Origin: Tannerellaceae bacterium
GTDB taxonomy: Bacteria; Bacteroidota; Bacteroidia; Bacteroidales; Tannerellaceae
DNA length: 64,000 nucleotides
Reading direction: 5' to 3'
NCBI GenBank assembly: GCA_031288175.1
Contig: JAITRW010000033.1
Location: 52,997 to 116,996 of the forward strand
The first letter of the stretch is position 1, and every line of letters begins with the position of its first letter. This document shows, piece by piece, positions 37,454 to 46,738 of this stretch. Below the pieces are notes generated by a model. It made no database searches. It saw nothing but the letters and a program-made list of their open reading frames with translations, and was not told the origin of the DNA. Made by a program: the position numbers and the translations under genes.

Positions 37454-38737
37454 TTACGGATGCGGAATCACTTTACGGACTTTGGAAGGAGAATCGGGTG
37501 TATAAATGAGTGTAGAGAAACCGGTTGGACTGAGGAAGGAACAGGCTGTCTCTTGGATTTCGGCGACGGTGAGGTCGCAAAGACGTTCAATGAAACGGGT
37601 ATTGGAGTAGGGACAGTTGTGATGTAGGTATTCTTTACCGAGACTAAAAAAAAGGTTGGTTTTTTGTTCGGCAGCGATGATTGTCTGGCCGGTGATCTGC
37701 TTTTTGATAGCAGAGAGAGTGGATGGACTGAGTGGGGACTGACATAGCTCGTCGACGGTGACATGGACGAGGTGCAAAGCAAGGGCGAGGTTGGCGGGAC
37801 TCGTATCGAAGTAGACGGTAAAGAGGCCGACATCGGTGAATGTATTGAGGTAAGATTCGACGGCATAAACAAGCCCTTTTCGTTCACGCAGGGCAACGTT
37901 AAGTCGGCTGTTCATACAAGGCCCACCAAGTATATAGTTAAGGAGTATGAGGGGAAAGCGGTGGTCATCACCGGCATGAGGTGTACGGGTACCGATGAGA
38001 ACGTGAGTTTGTCGGTAATCGCGGCGAAACACTTTGTCGAAAGGCTTCTGTTGAGGAGGAGGGACACGCGTTGAATGAGGGCTATGGGTATCGGGAATAT
38101 TGCCAAGGTAGCGCTCGGTGAGGGTAACGATGCGGTCGAAGCTGACGCTTCCGGAGGAAAAGAAGACCATATTAGAGGGGTGGTAGTAACGTTGAATGAA
38201 GAAACGGACGTGTTCAGGTGTAAAGTTGTAGATGGAATTGTCGTTACCAAGGATGTTGTGTCCGAGAGGGTGTCCATGAAAAAAGAGGTCTTCAAAGTGG
38301 TCGAAGATGTAGTCGTCCGGCATATCTTCGATGGATTTGAATTCGTCATGGACAACACCCTGTTCTTTTTCCAATTCTTTTTGTGGAAAGGTGGAATGGA
38401 AAAGAAGGTCTGTAATGAGTTCAAGGGCGCGCTCAAAATGCTCGGTGGTAAACGTACAGTGTATAGTGGTCTCTTCTTTGGTAGTAAAGGCGTTGAGTTC
38501 TCCGCCGACGGTATCCATGCGTTGGATGATGTGCCAGGGTTTGCGTTTCTCTGTTCCTTTGAAAATGGCATGCTCGACGAAGTGTGCAAGCCCGTTCTCA
38601 TCATCAGTTTCGTCACGGGACCCAGCGTTGATAGCGACACCGCAATAGCCGACCGGCGAGTTCTGGTGCGCATGTATTATGCGAAGGCCGTTAGTGAGAG
38701 TGTGAGTGAAGAAGCGTTCGTCCAGTTCAAGATTCAT
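37454..38737 (-). CDS. M16-family zinc metallopeptidase (processing peptidase-like)
   Basis: A 427-residue peptidase with the inverted zinc motif HFVEH (His52, Glu55, His56) and the third zinc ligand Glu132 in EQGVVHDEF, 76 residues after Glu56 as in active M16 enzymes. The C-terminal half carries the second M16 domain with LGGPCMNSRLNVALRERKGLVYAVESY, the substrate-binding R/Y region. No signal peptide is evident, so it may be cytoplasmic. Substrate unknown. Its ATG overlaps the stop of the upstream mutase gene by four bases, indicating co-transcription. Confidence 0.9.
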   Translation of the reverse strand: MNLELDERFFTHTLTNGLRIIHAHQNSPVGYCGVAINAGSRDETDDENGLAHFVEHAIFKGTEKRKPWHIIQRMDTVGGELNAFTTKEETTIHCTFTTEHFERALELITDLLFHSTFPQKELEKEQGVVHDEFKSIEDMPDDYIFDHFEDLFFHGHPLGHNILGNDNSIYNFTPEHVRFFIQRYYHPSNMVFFSSGSVSFDRIVTLTERYLGNIPDTHSPHSTRVPPPQQKPFDKVFRRDYRQTHVLIGTRTPHAGDDHRFPLILLNYILGGPCMNSRLNVALRERKGLVYAVESYLNTFTDVGLFTVYFDTSPANLALALHLVHVTVDELCQSPLSPSTLSAIKKQITGQTIIAAEQKTNLFFSLGKEYLHHNCPYSNTRFIERLCDLTVAEIQETACSFLSPTGFSTLIYTPDSPSKVRKVIPHP

Positions 38738-40122
38738 ACAAAAATATTCTGTCGGAGGATGCGGATAGCGTCTTGCGTGAGTTCATCGGCCTGGATTTCA
38801 TCGGGTGCTTCGGCGTAAATGCGGATGACAGGTTCGGTGTTACTCTTACGCAAATGTATCCAACGATCGGGGAAATCAACGCGGATACCGTCTATGTCGG
38901 TGACGGGATGAGGATAAGCTGTACGAAAAGCAGTGAGAAGGGCGTCTATGTCAATATCGGGAGAGAGTTCAAGTTTCTGCTTGGAGATAGAGTAGGCAGG
39001 GTAGAGCTTCCGTAGTTCGGAAGGTTTCATTCGCTTTCGTGCCAGGTGAGAAAGGAAGAGAGCTATACCGACAAGGGCGTCGCGTCCGTAGTGCAGTTCG
39101 GGGTAGATGATCCCGCCGTTTCCTTCTCCGCCAATAACAGCTCCTGTCGCCTTCATACAGGCAACTACATTCACCTCGCCCACGGCAGAAGCATGGTAAG
39201 TACGCCCATGAGACAGGGCCACGTCTTTAAGCGCACGTGAAGAACTAAGGTTGCTGACAGCTCCTCCTTGTAAAATCCTCCCAAAAACATAATCGGCGAC
39301 AGCAACGAGAGTATATTCTTCCCCAAACATATTACCGTCTTCACAGATAATGGCCAAACGGTCTACGTCGGGATCAACCACAAAACCAAGATCAAAATTA
39401 CCTTCGCTGACGGCTCGAGAGATTTCCTCAAGATGTTCCGGAAGTGGCTCAGGATTATGAGCGAAATGCCCATCGGGCGTCCCGTTGATAAGAATGGTTT
39501 CTCGTACGCCGAGTGCTTGTAAGAGATTGGGAATAATATACGTGCCGACGGAATTTATCATGTCGACAGCAATACGGAAATCGGCAGCACGGATAGCGTC
39601 GGTATCCACGAGCGGAAGGCGAAGGATGGCGTCAATATGACGTTGAGCATAGTCGGCGCAGGCGATGTGTCCGAGTTTATCCACGGGAGCAAAAATGAAA
39701 TCGTTGGCTTCGGCAATGGAGAGTACTTCGGCACCCTCCTCTGCATTGAGAAACTCTCCTTTACCGTTAAGCAATTTCAAAGCGTTCCAATGAGCGGGGT
39801 TATGGCTGGCGGTGAGTATAAGTCCTCCGGCAGCCTGTTCCCAAATAACGGCCAATTCGACGGTAGGCGTCGTGGCGTGGCCTATATCTGTTACGTGGCA
39901 ACCCATTGCGGTAAGTGTGGCTGTGACGAATTGACGTAACATATCTCCGGACAGACGGGCGTCACGTCCTACGACAATACGGGGTGCCGCCGCCCCCGTT
40001 GCCTGCCGGATAAAGGTAGCATAAGCTGCCGTGAAACGGACAATCGCCAAAGGGTCCAGGCCTTCGTCTACGTTTCCTCCGATAGTTCCCCTGATACCGG
40101 AGATGGATTTAATGAGAGCCAT
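38734..40122 (-). CDS. glmM: Phosphoglucosamine mutase-type phosphohexomutase
   Basis: Likely converts glucosamine-6-P to glucosamine-1-P for UDP-GlcNAc synthesis. The 462 residues contain catalytic Ser106 in LILTASHNPAHWNALKLLNG, metal loop VVDPDVDRLAIICEDG, sugar loop GGEGNGGIIYPELHYGRDAL and phosphate loop RKSNTEPVIRIYAEA. The N terminus SISGIRGTIGG matches GlmM-like enzymes of Bacteroidota; phosphomannomutase activity cannot be excluded. It precedes the M16 peptidase gene in a two-gene minus-strand unit and has a good promoter at 40158-40184. Confidence 0.88.
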   Translation of the reverse strand: MALIKSISGIRGTIGGNVDEGLDPLAIVRFTAAYATFIRQATGAAAPRIVVGRDARLSGDMLRQFVTATLTAMGCHVTDIGHATTPTVELAVIWEQAAGGLILTASHNPAHWNALKLLNGKGEFLNAEEGAEVLSIAEANDFIFAPVDKLGHIACADYAQRHIDAILRLPLVDTDAIRAADFRIAVDMINSVGTYIIPNLLQALGVRETILINGTPDGHFAHNPEPLPEHLEEISRAVSEGNFDLGFVVDPDVDRLAIICEDGNMFGEEYTLVAVADYVFGRILQGGAVSNLSSSRALKDVALSHGRTYHASAVGEVNVVACMKATGAVIGGEGNGGIIYPELHYGRDALVGIALFLSHLARKRMKPSELRKLYPAYSISKQKLELSPDIDIDALLTAFRTAYPHPVTDIDGIRVDFPDRWIHLRKSNTEPVIRIYAEAPDEIQADELTQDAIRILRQNIFV

Positions 40123-40157
40123 AAAGAGTGAATGACAAATAGTAAATGGAATCGTAG

Positions 40158-40184
40158 CAAAGATAACTAAAAGATTTGGGGCAA
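40158..40184 (-). promoter_or_regulatory. Promoter of the glmM-M16 peptidase unit
   Basis: Minus-strand TATCTTTG (40165-40158) is a full -7 box, and a TTG at 40184-40182 lies at the expected -33 spacing. The predicted leader is about 30 bases. Confidence 0.6.
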
Positions 40185-40222
40185 TAGTGGTTTCTTGCGA
40201 CAGGCGTGTCGGAAATATTACC

Positions 40223-40230
40223 TAATATTG
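40223..40230 (+). promoter_or_regulatory. Possible -7 box of the second giant surface protein (TAATATTG)
   Basis: One mismatch from TAnnTTTG, 26 bases before the ATG; a purine-rich GAGAGGAG lies directly before the start codon. Confidence 0.35.
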
Positions 40231-40255
40231 CGGGTGATATCGTAACGAGAGGAGT

Positions 40256-43200
40256 ATGAGATCAACGCAGGGATTATTGTTCGGCATCCTTTTGGCAGTG
40301 AGTACGCCATCGGATGCCCGTGATTGGTATATTTCACCCCAAGGTGCCAATGGTCATGAGATGGGGGGAGGATGGGTGACGCCTGCGAACCTGAGATATG
40401 CCCTTGATAACATTTCCCAGGGGGATACTCTGCGAATGAGTCCGGGTGTCTATGAAGTGTCCCAGTCTTTTGCGACAGACAAGTCTTTTGCCATTGTGGC
40501 GGGAGGGGAGAATGTCAAAATTCAGTCGTTAGGCAATGATCGCGTATTTGTGTTTAATGGCGGAGTAGGACAGTCGGTGTTGTTGAGGGGAATAGAGATC
40601 CGTGGCGGAAATGCCGCGCTGTCTACGGTCAAGCCGAATTGCGGGGGTGCTATTTATGTAGCTCCATCAGTCGTCGTGACGCTGGACAATGTAACGTTGT
40701 CTGAAAATAAAGCCGCAACGACAACGGATGATGCCGTTAAAGGATATGGCGGCGCTATCTACAACGAAGGGGTGTTGAATTTGACAGGAAATACCCTCTT
40801 CCAAAAAGATACAGCCTCTCTCCGTACCATGGGCTATGGAGGGGCAATATATAACAATGGTGGGACAGTCCGGATTTCGGGCAGTACTGCTTTCCGGAAT
40901 AATGTAGCTTCCGGTGGAGGAGAAGGTAATTGTGCCTTCGGAGGGGCTTTGTACCATACAGGACAAGGCGCTTCTCTAAAAATTGAAGGCTCCGCACAAG
41001 GAGAATGGGTAGCGGGTAATGGCCCTTCCTTCGTGGGTAATATTGCGGCGCTCCATACAGGAGCGTTACGTGCTGGAGGGGCCTTTTACGCTTACGGAGG
41101 TGCTATTTTTGTTGGGGAAGGCACAGTGTTGGAGATCAATCGCGTATATATGCAAGGTAACATAGCCTTCTACGGCAGTGGTGACGGTTATGGGGGTGCA
41201 ATCTATGTTTCTGCCAATACCTCCGCTTCTATAGAAAATGTGATCCTGTCGGGGAATATAGCCGTTACCGGAGGTGGCGTTATCGGAGGGGGATATGGCG
41301 GCGCTATCTGGAATGCAGGTGCGTGTCGACTTAGGAATATCCAGTTGATAGAGAATATTGCTTCCGCAGAAAGTTGGAGAGGTCATGGAGGCGGTATATA
41401 TAATACGTATGTAACGGGGGATAGGTCGAAAAACGGAAAGTTATACTTTGAAGGTGAAAACGTTTTCAAAGGTAATATTGCCTTGTCCAATTCCTTTACC
41501 CTGCGGGATAACAGTGGAGAAGGGTTCCCTACGGCCTTCGGAGGGGCTATTGCTATTATAAATACCCTGCCAGAAGGAGGTTCTGCGACTGTTCCGGACG
41601 TGTCTATAACCACTGACACAGACGATAACGATCCGACTTTTTCCCTCCTTTTTGATGGTAATATCGCCGGTAAAGCGATTGCAGGGGATGCAGGAGGGGG
41701 CGCTATCGGTATTTTGGGGGCGAACGTGATAGTTGGGGATGATATCAACGACCAGAATATTATTTTCAAAAACAACGTGGCGCTGGATAGTCCCGAATCG
41801 CAGAACGGTGGATATGGCGGCGCTATCATGGTGATAAATAGCCCCGCCACGATGTATGCCCTTCAGTGTTACGGCGCCGACTTCAAGGGTAATATAGCGA
41901 CAATGAGCCTTACGGGAGAAGGAAAGGGAGGAGCTATAGCTTCCACACGAGGAGCATCTGTCCATGTTATTCGTGGTAGTTTTGAAGAAAATTATGCCAA
42001 TGGCAATCCCGCAAGTACGGGAAAAGCATGGGGCGGGGCGTACGCCGCTTTCCGTACAGGCGACGGTGCAGGTTCTTCTCAATTTATAGCGGCGGGAGAG
42101 AGTATGCTTCTCGGTAACGATGGCGCGGACGGAGTGAGTTTCCGAAACAATGCCGCTACTAAAGGTACAGGCCAGGGTTTTGGGGGCGCCGCCTCTGTAA
42201 CCGATGGCGGGTTTCTTCGTTTTTCCGACCGTAGCCTCCTCGAAGGTAATGAGGCAAGTGCGTCATCGTCCGAAGAAGGAGGCTTAGGGGGAGGCGTCTA
42301 TCTTTCGAATGAAGATAACCCTGCCTCGCAGGGACAGTTGCAGTTGCGTGAAGCGATTATCAGGAAGAACAGGGCTTCGGTCGGCGGAGGTATATGGGTA
42401 GGAAATATAGAGTGGCTTCAGTTCAATGAGTACGACCATCACAAGCAACAGAGTTGGATAATGAACAATGAGGCGCCCATTGGACCGAATATCTACCCAA
42501 CTGACGGAGTATGTTCAGTGGAGATACGGAAAGTTCAAGCCTCTGCTGAAATAAGTTGTATACCTGACTACAATACTTATTACGCCGTAATGAAAGGGAA
42601 TCAGTTTAAGTTTACCTTGACGGTTCCTAAAGGACATCAGGCAGCCGTTATAAAGATAAACAGTAAGGGTCAGGCCTCTGCTCCCAACCCTGTGTCGACA
42701 GGAGGTACGGTTTCGAATTATTCCGTAACGGTAGATGCAGACGCCGTGACCATATGGTGTACTTCCTCTGTGGCGATACGAAAACCGCTTACTGTAGTTA
42801 CAAAATCAGGTTTGAAAGTCGTTATCCTCAAACCGGGAGAAAAAGATACGTTGGAATATCTTCTCAATCCTTTTATTCCGGCTTCAACTTTTGATCCATT
42901 GGCTATACAATGGAAAACGACAGACTATGGCATTGTAGAAGGGAAATCTATCGGTGTCAACAGTTGGGGAGAAATTACGGCCAAAGAGGAAGGCTTCGCG
43001 TATATCACGGTAGGCCTTAAACCTGATTATACTCCGAATGTTTTTCCTGCGGGAGCCTTTTCCGGAAATTTCAGCGAACGGGATACAGTGGGAGTATATG
43101 TCATTGATTCCAACTTCGATGGAGCGTTGGATTCGACATTGGGACATATACATTATAAAGATAGTTCATGGTTACCCGTCCGGCTTCCTGAAGAATGGAG

Positions 43201-46200
43201 CGTATTGGAAGATAATGCCATTACGTGGAGACTTGACGGCGATCAGACGGTGGCGGAACTTAATCAGCATACCAATACGTCAGGGCATATACGTTTTTTA
43301 AAGACCGGACAGACGAAGTTGATCTTCGAACTGAAAATGAGGTCCGGATATAATATCTCTTACGACCTGTATGTCATTGACTCTTTGAAATTGACAGGGC
43401 TGGAAAAGGAAATATTTAATGTGGGTACTGAAATACCTTGTGTATTGTCTGAAACGGGGCTTCCCCAGAAATACAGAGAATTAGGCTGGAAACTGTCCGA
43501 CCCGACGATAGCCCATGTAGGGAATGTGATGGATAATCTGGTTTACCTGCAGATGGAAGCATTCGGAAGAACAACATTAACTGTTTATTTGAAAGAGGAC
43601 ACCACAAAATACGTCTCCGCAGAATTCTCTGTAGTAAGGTTAGTTTTGAATTTCCCCGAAGTTGTATTGACAAATGAATGGACAACCGGTACGGCTCAGT
43701 TTATACCCGACACAGTGCTTCCTGTGGAATGGGTGAAACCGAAAAACGACACTAATTCCGAAATACATTCGAATCTTAATAAAGCTGCTATACGATTTCT
43801 GAAACCGGGTCAAGACAACATTGTTTCCATAGAGGTTAAGGGTACGGATGTGAAGGATTCTATTCGCGTGACGGTTATAGATACTTCGTATATTGTTTTC
43901 GTCTTGCCTGGAAACGACACGATTGTACCGTCGGGTGGAACTATGCCGGTGCCGTCGAATGTGAATAAAACGTTACGGTTGTCCGTCAGGCCGGAAATAC
44001 CGGATGTATACTACACGTGGAGCAGTGATAACAAGGCTGTTGCACAGATTGGACAGGTAGATGGATTACTTACGACGGTGTCACGTGGGTCGGCAACTAT
44101 TTCGGCTACATGTAGCCGAAATCCTAACCTTGTGATAAAGCAGCGTATTTTTGTAAAGGACGTATCTATCAGTGATTCTATCCTGTTCTTGCCTCTCCGC
44201 GATTCGTTCTTTTTCTCCTTGCCTGAAGACATTGATCCGGGCACGGTGCTTTGGGAAACTACCGACCCGAATATTGTCCGCATAGATCACGGAAAGATCA
44301 AGGTCGGAGATATACCCGGTGTGGCTGTCGTTAGTGCTAAGCCCTTGTTGAACAACGCCGACGAAATACCTCTTTCCAGCATACAGCGTACGGTTTATGC
44401 AGTGAAGTTGGCCTTGGAAGACAAGGAGATGCCGGTGGGTACATCAGCGTATTTCCAAGTACAGGCTCAACCGTCCGGGGTTGTCACTCATGCAACGGAT
44501 TTGAATTGGGTGAGTTCGTCTCCTGCCGCTTTGGAGATAAATGAACAGGGCTATGCACATGTTATCAGTGCAACGGCGGAACCGATTTCTGTGACTGCCT
44601 CGTTGAAAGCCAATCCGAAGGTAAAAGTATCGGCTGTTGTTAAGGTGAACCCCGTACGAAGTATAGCTATCAAATCTCCCTCTTACGGAGACCCCTCTTT
44701 CGAATATGAAGTGGGGGGCAAGTTGTATAAGTTCAGTGTGGTCTTTACTCCTGCCGATGCGTCCGATACTATTGTGACTTGGGAAACACTTACGCCGGAT
44801 ATCTTTTCCATAGAAGAAGAAGCTGACACGTGGGTGACAATAAAAGTGTTGAAAGCCGGTACAGCGCAAATACGTGCAGTAACAGCTAACGGTTGTACGG
44901 ATACCTATAGTTTTACTGCCGTTCCGAGTGACATACAAGTCAGCCTTAACAAGACTGTGCTTTCTTTGCGCAAAGGAGAAACCTATGTGTTGTCTGCCTC
45001 TGCAAGATCGGAGGTCGAAATGAATCCTGTATACACGTTCGTTAGCGAGAATTCGCAAATCGCGACGGTAGACTCCCATACCGGATTAATAGAAGCGAAA
45101 GAATACGGGGATACCTACGTCACAGTGAGGTTTGTGTATGGATTAAAGACCTATAAAGCGGATTGTCATGTAAAGGTGGAGAATGCATTGGATAGTATCG
45201 GTATAAAAGCAGGTACCCTTTCAGTCAAGAATGGAGATACCCTTTTGATAGATAAGTATGGTGGAGACAAACAGCTTCAAATCACTTTCTATCCTTCGGA
45301 TGCGACCAATAAAACTCTACGCTACCAGAGTTCCCAGCCTCTCGTTGCTACGGTGACTTCCCTTGGTTGGGTGCGCCCTCTTTCCGATGGGCATACGAAT
45401 ATAATAGTACAGGCGGCCGGTACCAGTGATACCTTAAAAACATTTGTAGTGAAGGTACAGACGCCGTTGCAGAATATCCGTTTGAACAGCCACAACTTAA
45501 CTTTGGGTAAAGGAAGGACTTATCCCTTGCGTGTATTTTTTGAACCCGAAGATATTTCGGTTCATCCTTCACTGCAATGGACAAGTAATAATCCGTCGAT
45601 CGTTTCTGTAGATAATGCCGGTTGGTTGGAGTTAAAGAGCGAGGGGAAGACTTTTATCAGGGTAGCGACGGTAGATGCTCGTTTCTCTGATACTTGTTGG
45701 ATAAGTGTGGTTACTTTTCCCGAAAGCCTGACTCTAAACAAACGACGCCTTGAGTTGAATACAGGAATGTCGGCCATACTGACACCTATATTGCTACCGC
45801 AAGGAGTAACGAACAAAGGCGTACAGTGGAAGATTGACAATGCCGAAGTGGCAATTGTACAGTCAGATAACGGTGACGGTAGAATTACTGCACAAGGTGT
45901 CGGTACGGCGACGGTCACGGCAATTACGGAAGACGGCACCTTGTCGGCGAGTTGTGTAGTAACGGTAGAAAGCCTTGTGAATGGAGTCAATTTGTCCCAT
46001 AATTCCTTATCCTTGCAAAAGGAGGAATCCCGCCTATTACGTGCGGAAGTAACACCTTTGGATGCCTACCGCATGAGAATTGAGTGGAGCAGTGATAATG
46101 AGAATGTTGTTGAAGTAACAACCTCCGGAAAAATAACAGCTAAGGGAGGTGGTACGGCACGTATCACGGCAAAGACAGAAAACGGTTTTGAAGCGACTTG

Positions 46201-46738
46201 TCAAATTTCGGTGTCCGTTCCTGTGTTGTCAATGCAGTTAACCCCGCCCCTTCTTGTTGTCTATTCCGGACAAGAGTTTGCTTTCACTGCAACGTTCTTC
46301 CCAGAAGATGCTTCGGCGGAAAATGTCACGTGGATGGTAGATAATCCGTCTATTTTAGAAATTCGTTCCCTTGACAACAGAAAGGTTTGTTATTTCCTTG
46401 CAAAGAAGCCAGGTTGGGTGCTTATTCAAGCAACGTCATCCGATCATAAAGCGATTTGCCAAACAAGCCTGCTCGTGAAGGATATCTTTGGACTGGAGAA
46501 TTTGCCACCGGCATTGGAAACAGTGAAGCCTACGGTAACTTATAACAGTGGCGTTTTGCGTGTGGTTGATCTTGAAGGTTTCCAGGTTTATGTGACAACG
46601 ATACACGGGAAAACCTGTGGAGCATTTCGTATCATTAAAACTGACGAAGACATCCCCCTCAACTTACCGACAGGTATTTATATCCTAAATGCACGTAACG
46701 GGAAGGAACAGTTTACCTTGAAATTCATTGTTCGTTGA
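40256..46738 (+). CDS. Giant Pmp-like beta-helix/BIG2 repeat protein with T9SS C-terminal sorting domain
   Basis: Predicted 2160-residue secreted surface protein; adhesin-like, function unknown. A signal peptide (MRSTQGLLFGILLAVSTPSDA) is followed, at about residues 120-720, by some sixteen GGAI/GGGI-type motifs (YGGAIYNEG, YGGAIYNNG, YGGAIYVSA, YGGAIWNAG) alternating with FxxN motifs (FKGNIAL, FKNNVAL, FRNNAAT). This is the pairing that defines chlamydial polymorphic outer-membrane protein repeats. From about residue 850 come Ig-like modules, with well-formed BIG2 repeats between about 1400 and 2070. The last about 80 residues (YNSGVLRVVDLEGFQVYV, LPTGIYILNA, LKFIVR) are a T9SS sorting domain. 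Paralogue of 1133-6448. Overlaps convergent rlmD by 14 bases. Confidence 0.87.
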   Translation: MRSTQGLLFGILLAVSTPSDARDWYISPQGANGHEMGGGWVTPANLRYALDNISQGDTLRMSPGVYEVSQSFATDKSFAIVAGGENVKIQSLGNDRVFVFNGGVGQSVLLRGIEIRGGNAALSTVKPNCGGAIYVAPSVVVTLDNVTLSENKAATTTDDAVKGYGGAIYNEGVLNLTGNTLFQKDTASLRTMGYGGAIYNNGGTVRISGSTAFRNNVASGGGEGNCAFGGALYHTGQGASLKIEGSAQGEWVAGNGPSFVGNIAALHTGALRAGGAFYAYGGAIFVGEGTVLEINRVYMQGNIAFYGSGDGYGGAIYVSANTSASIENVILSGNIAVTGGGVIGGGYGGAIWNAGACRLRNIQLIENIASAESWRGHGGGIYNTYVTGDRSKNGKLYFEGENVFKGNIALSNSFTLRDNSGEGFPTAFGGAIAIINTLPEGGSATVPDVSITTDTDDNDPTFSLLFDGNIAGKAIAGDAGGGAIGILGANVIVGDDINDQNIIFKNNVALDSPESQNGGYGGAIMVINSPATMYALQCYGADFKGNIATMSLTGEGKGGAIASTRGASVHVIRGSFEENYANGNPASTGKAWGGAYAAFRTGDGAGSSQFIAAGESMLLGNDGADGVSFRNNAATKGTGQGFGGAASVTDGGFLRFSDRSLLEGNEASASSSEEGGLGGGVYLSNEDNPASQGQLQLREAIIRKNRASVGGGIWVGNIEWLQFNEYDHHKQQSWIMNNEAPIGPNIYPTDGVCSVEIRKVQASAEISCIPDYNTYYAVMKGNQFKFTLTVPKGHQAAVIKINSKGQASAPNPVSTGGTVSNYSVTVDADAVTIWCTSSVAIRKPLTVVTKSGLKVVILKPGEKDTLEYLLNPFIPASTFDPLAIQWKTTDYGIVEGKSIGVNSWGEITAKEEGFAYITVGLKPDYTPNVFPAGAFSGNFSERDTVGVYVIDSNFDGALDSTLGHIHYKDSSWLPVRLPEEWSVLEDNAITWRLDGDQTVAELNQHTNTSGHIRFLKTGQTKLIFELKMRSGYNISYDLYVIDSLKLTGLEKEIFNVGTEIPCVLSETGLPQKYRELGWKLSDPTIAHVGNVMDNLVYLQMEAFGRTTLTVYLKEDTTKYVSAEFSVVRLVLNFPEVVLTNEWTTGTAQFIPDTVLPVEWVKPKNDTNSEIHSNLNKAAIRFLKPGQDNIVSIEVKGTDVKDSIRVTVIDTSYIVFVLPGNDTIVPSGGTMPVPSNVNKTLRLSVRPEIPDVYYTWSSDNKAVAQIGQVDGLLTTVSRGSATISATCSRNPNLVIKQRIFVKDVSISDSILFLPLRDSFFFSLPEDIDPGTVLWETTDPNIVRIDHGKIKVGDIPGVAVVSAKPLLNNADEIPLSSIQRTVYAVKLALEDKEMPVGTSAYFQVQAQPSGVVTHATDLNWVSSSPAALEINEQGYAHVISATAEPISVTASLKANPKVKVSAVVKVNPVRSIAIKSPSYGDPSFEYEVGGKLYKFSVVFTPADASDTIVTWETLTPDIFSIEEEADTWVTIKVLKAGTAQIRAVTANGCTDTYSFTAVPSDIQVSLNKTVLSLRKGETYVLSASARSEVEMNPVYTFVSENSQIATVDSHTGLIEAKEYGDTYVTVRFVYGLKTYKADCHVKVENALDSIGIKAGTLSVKNGDTLLIDKYGGDKQLQITFYPSDATNKTLRYQSSQPLVATVTSLGWVRPLSDGHTNIIVQAAGTSDTLKTFVVKVQTPLQNIRLNSHNLTLGKGRTYPLRVFFEPEDISVHPSLQWTSNNPSIVSVDNAGWLELKSEGKTFIRVATVDARFSDTCWISVVTFPESLTLNKRRLELNTGMSAILTPILLPQGVTNKGVQWKIDNAEVAIVQSDNGDGRITAQGVGTATVTAITEDGTLSASCVVTVESLVNGVNLSHNSLSLQKEESRLLRAEVTPLDAYRMRIEWSSDNENVVEVTTSGKITAKGGGTARITAKTENGFEATCQISVSVPVLSMQLTPPLLVVYSGQEFAFTATFFPEDASAENVTWMVDNPSILEIRSLDNRKVCYFLAKKPGWVLIQATSSDHKAICQTSLLVKDIFGLENLPPALETVKPTVTYNSGVLRVVDLEGFQVYVTTIHGKTCGAFRIIKTDEDIPLNLPTGIYILNARNGKEQFTLKFIVR

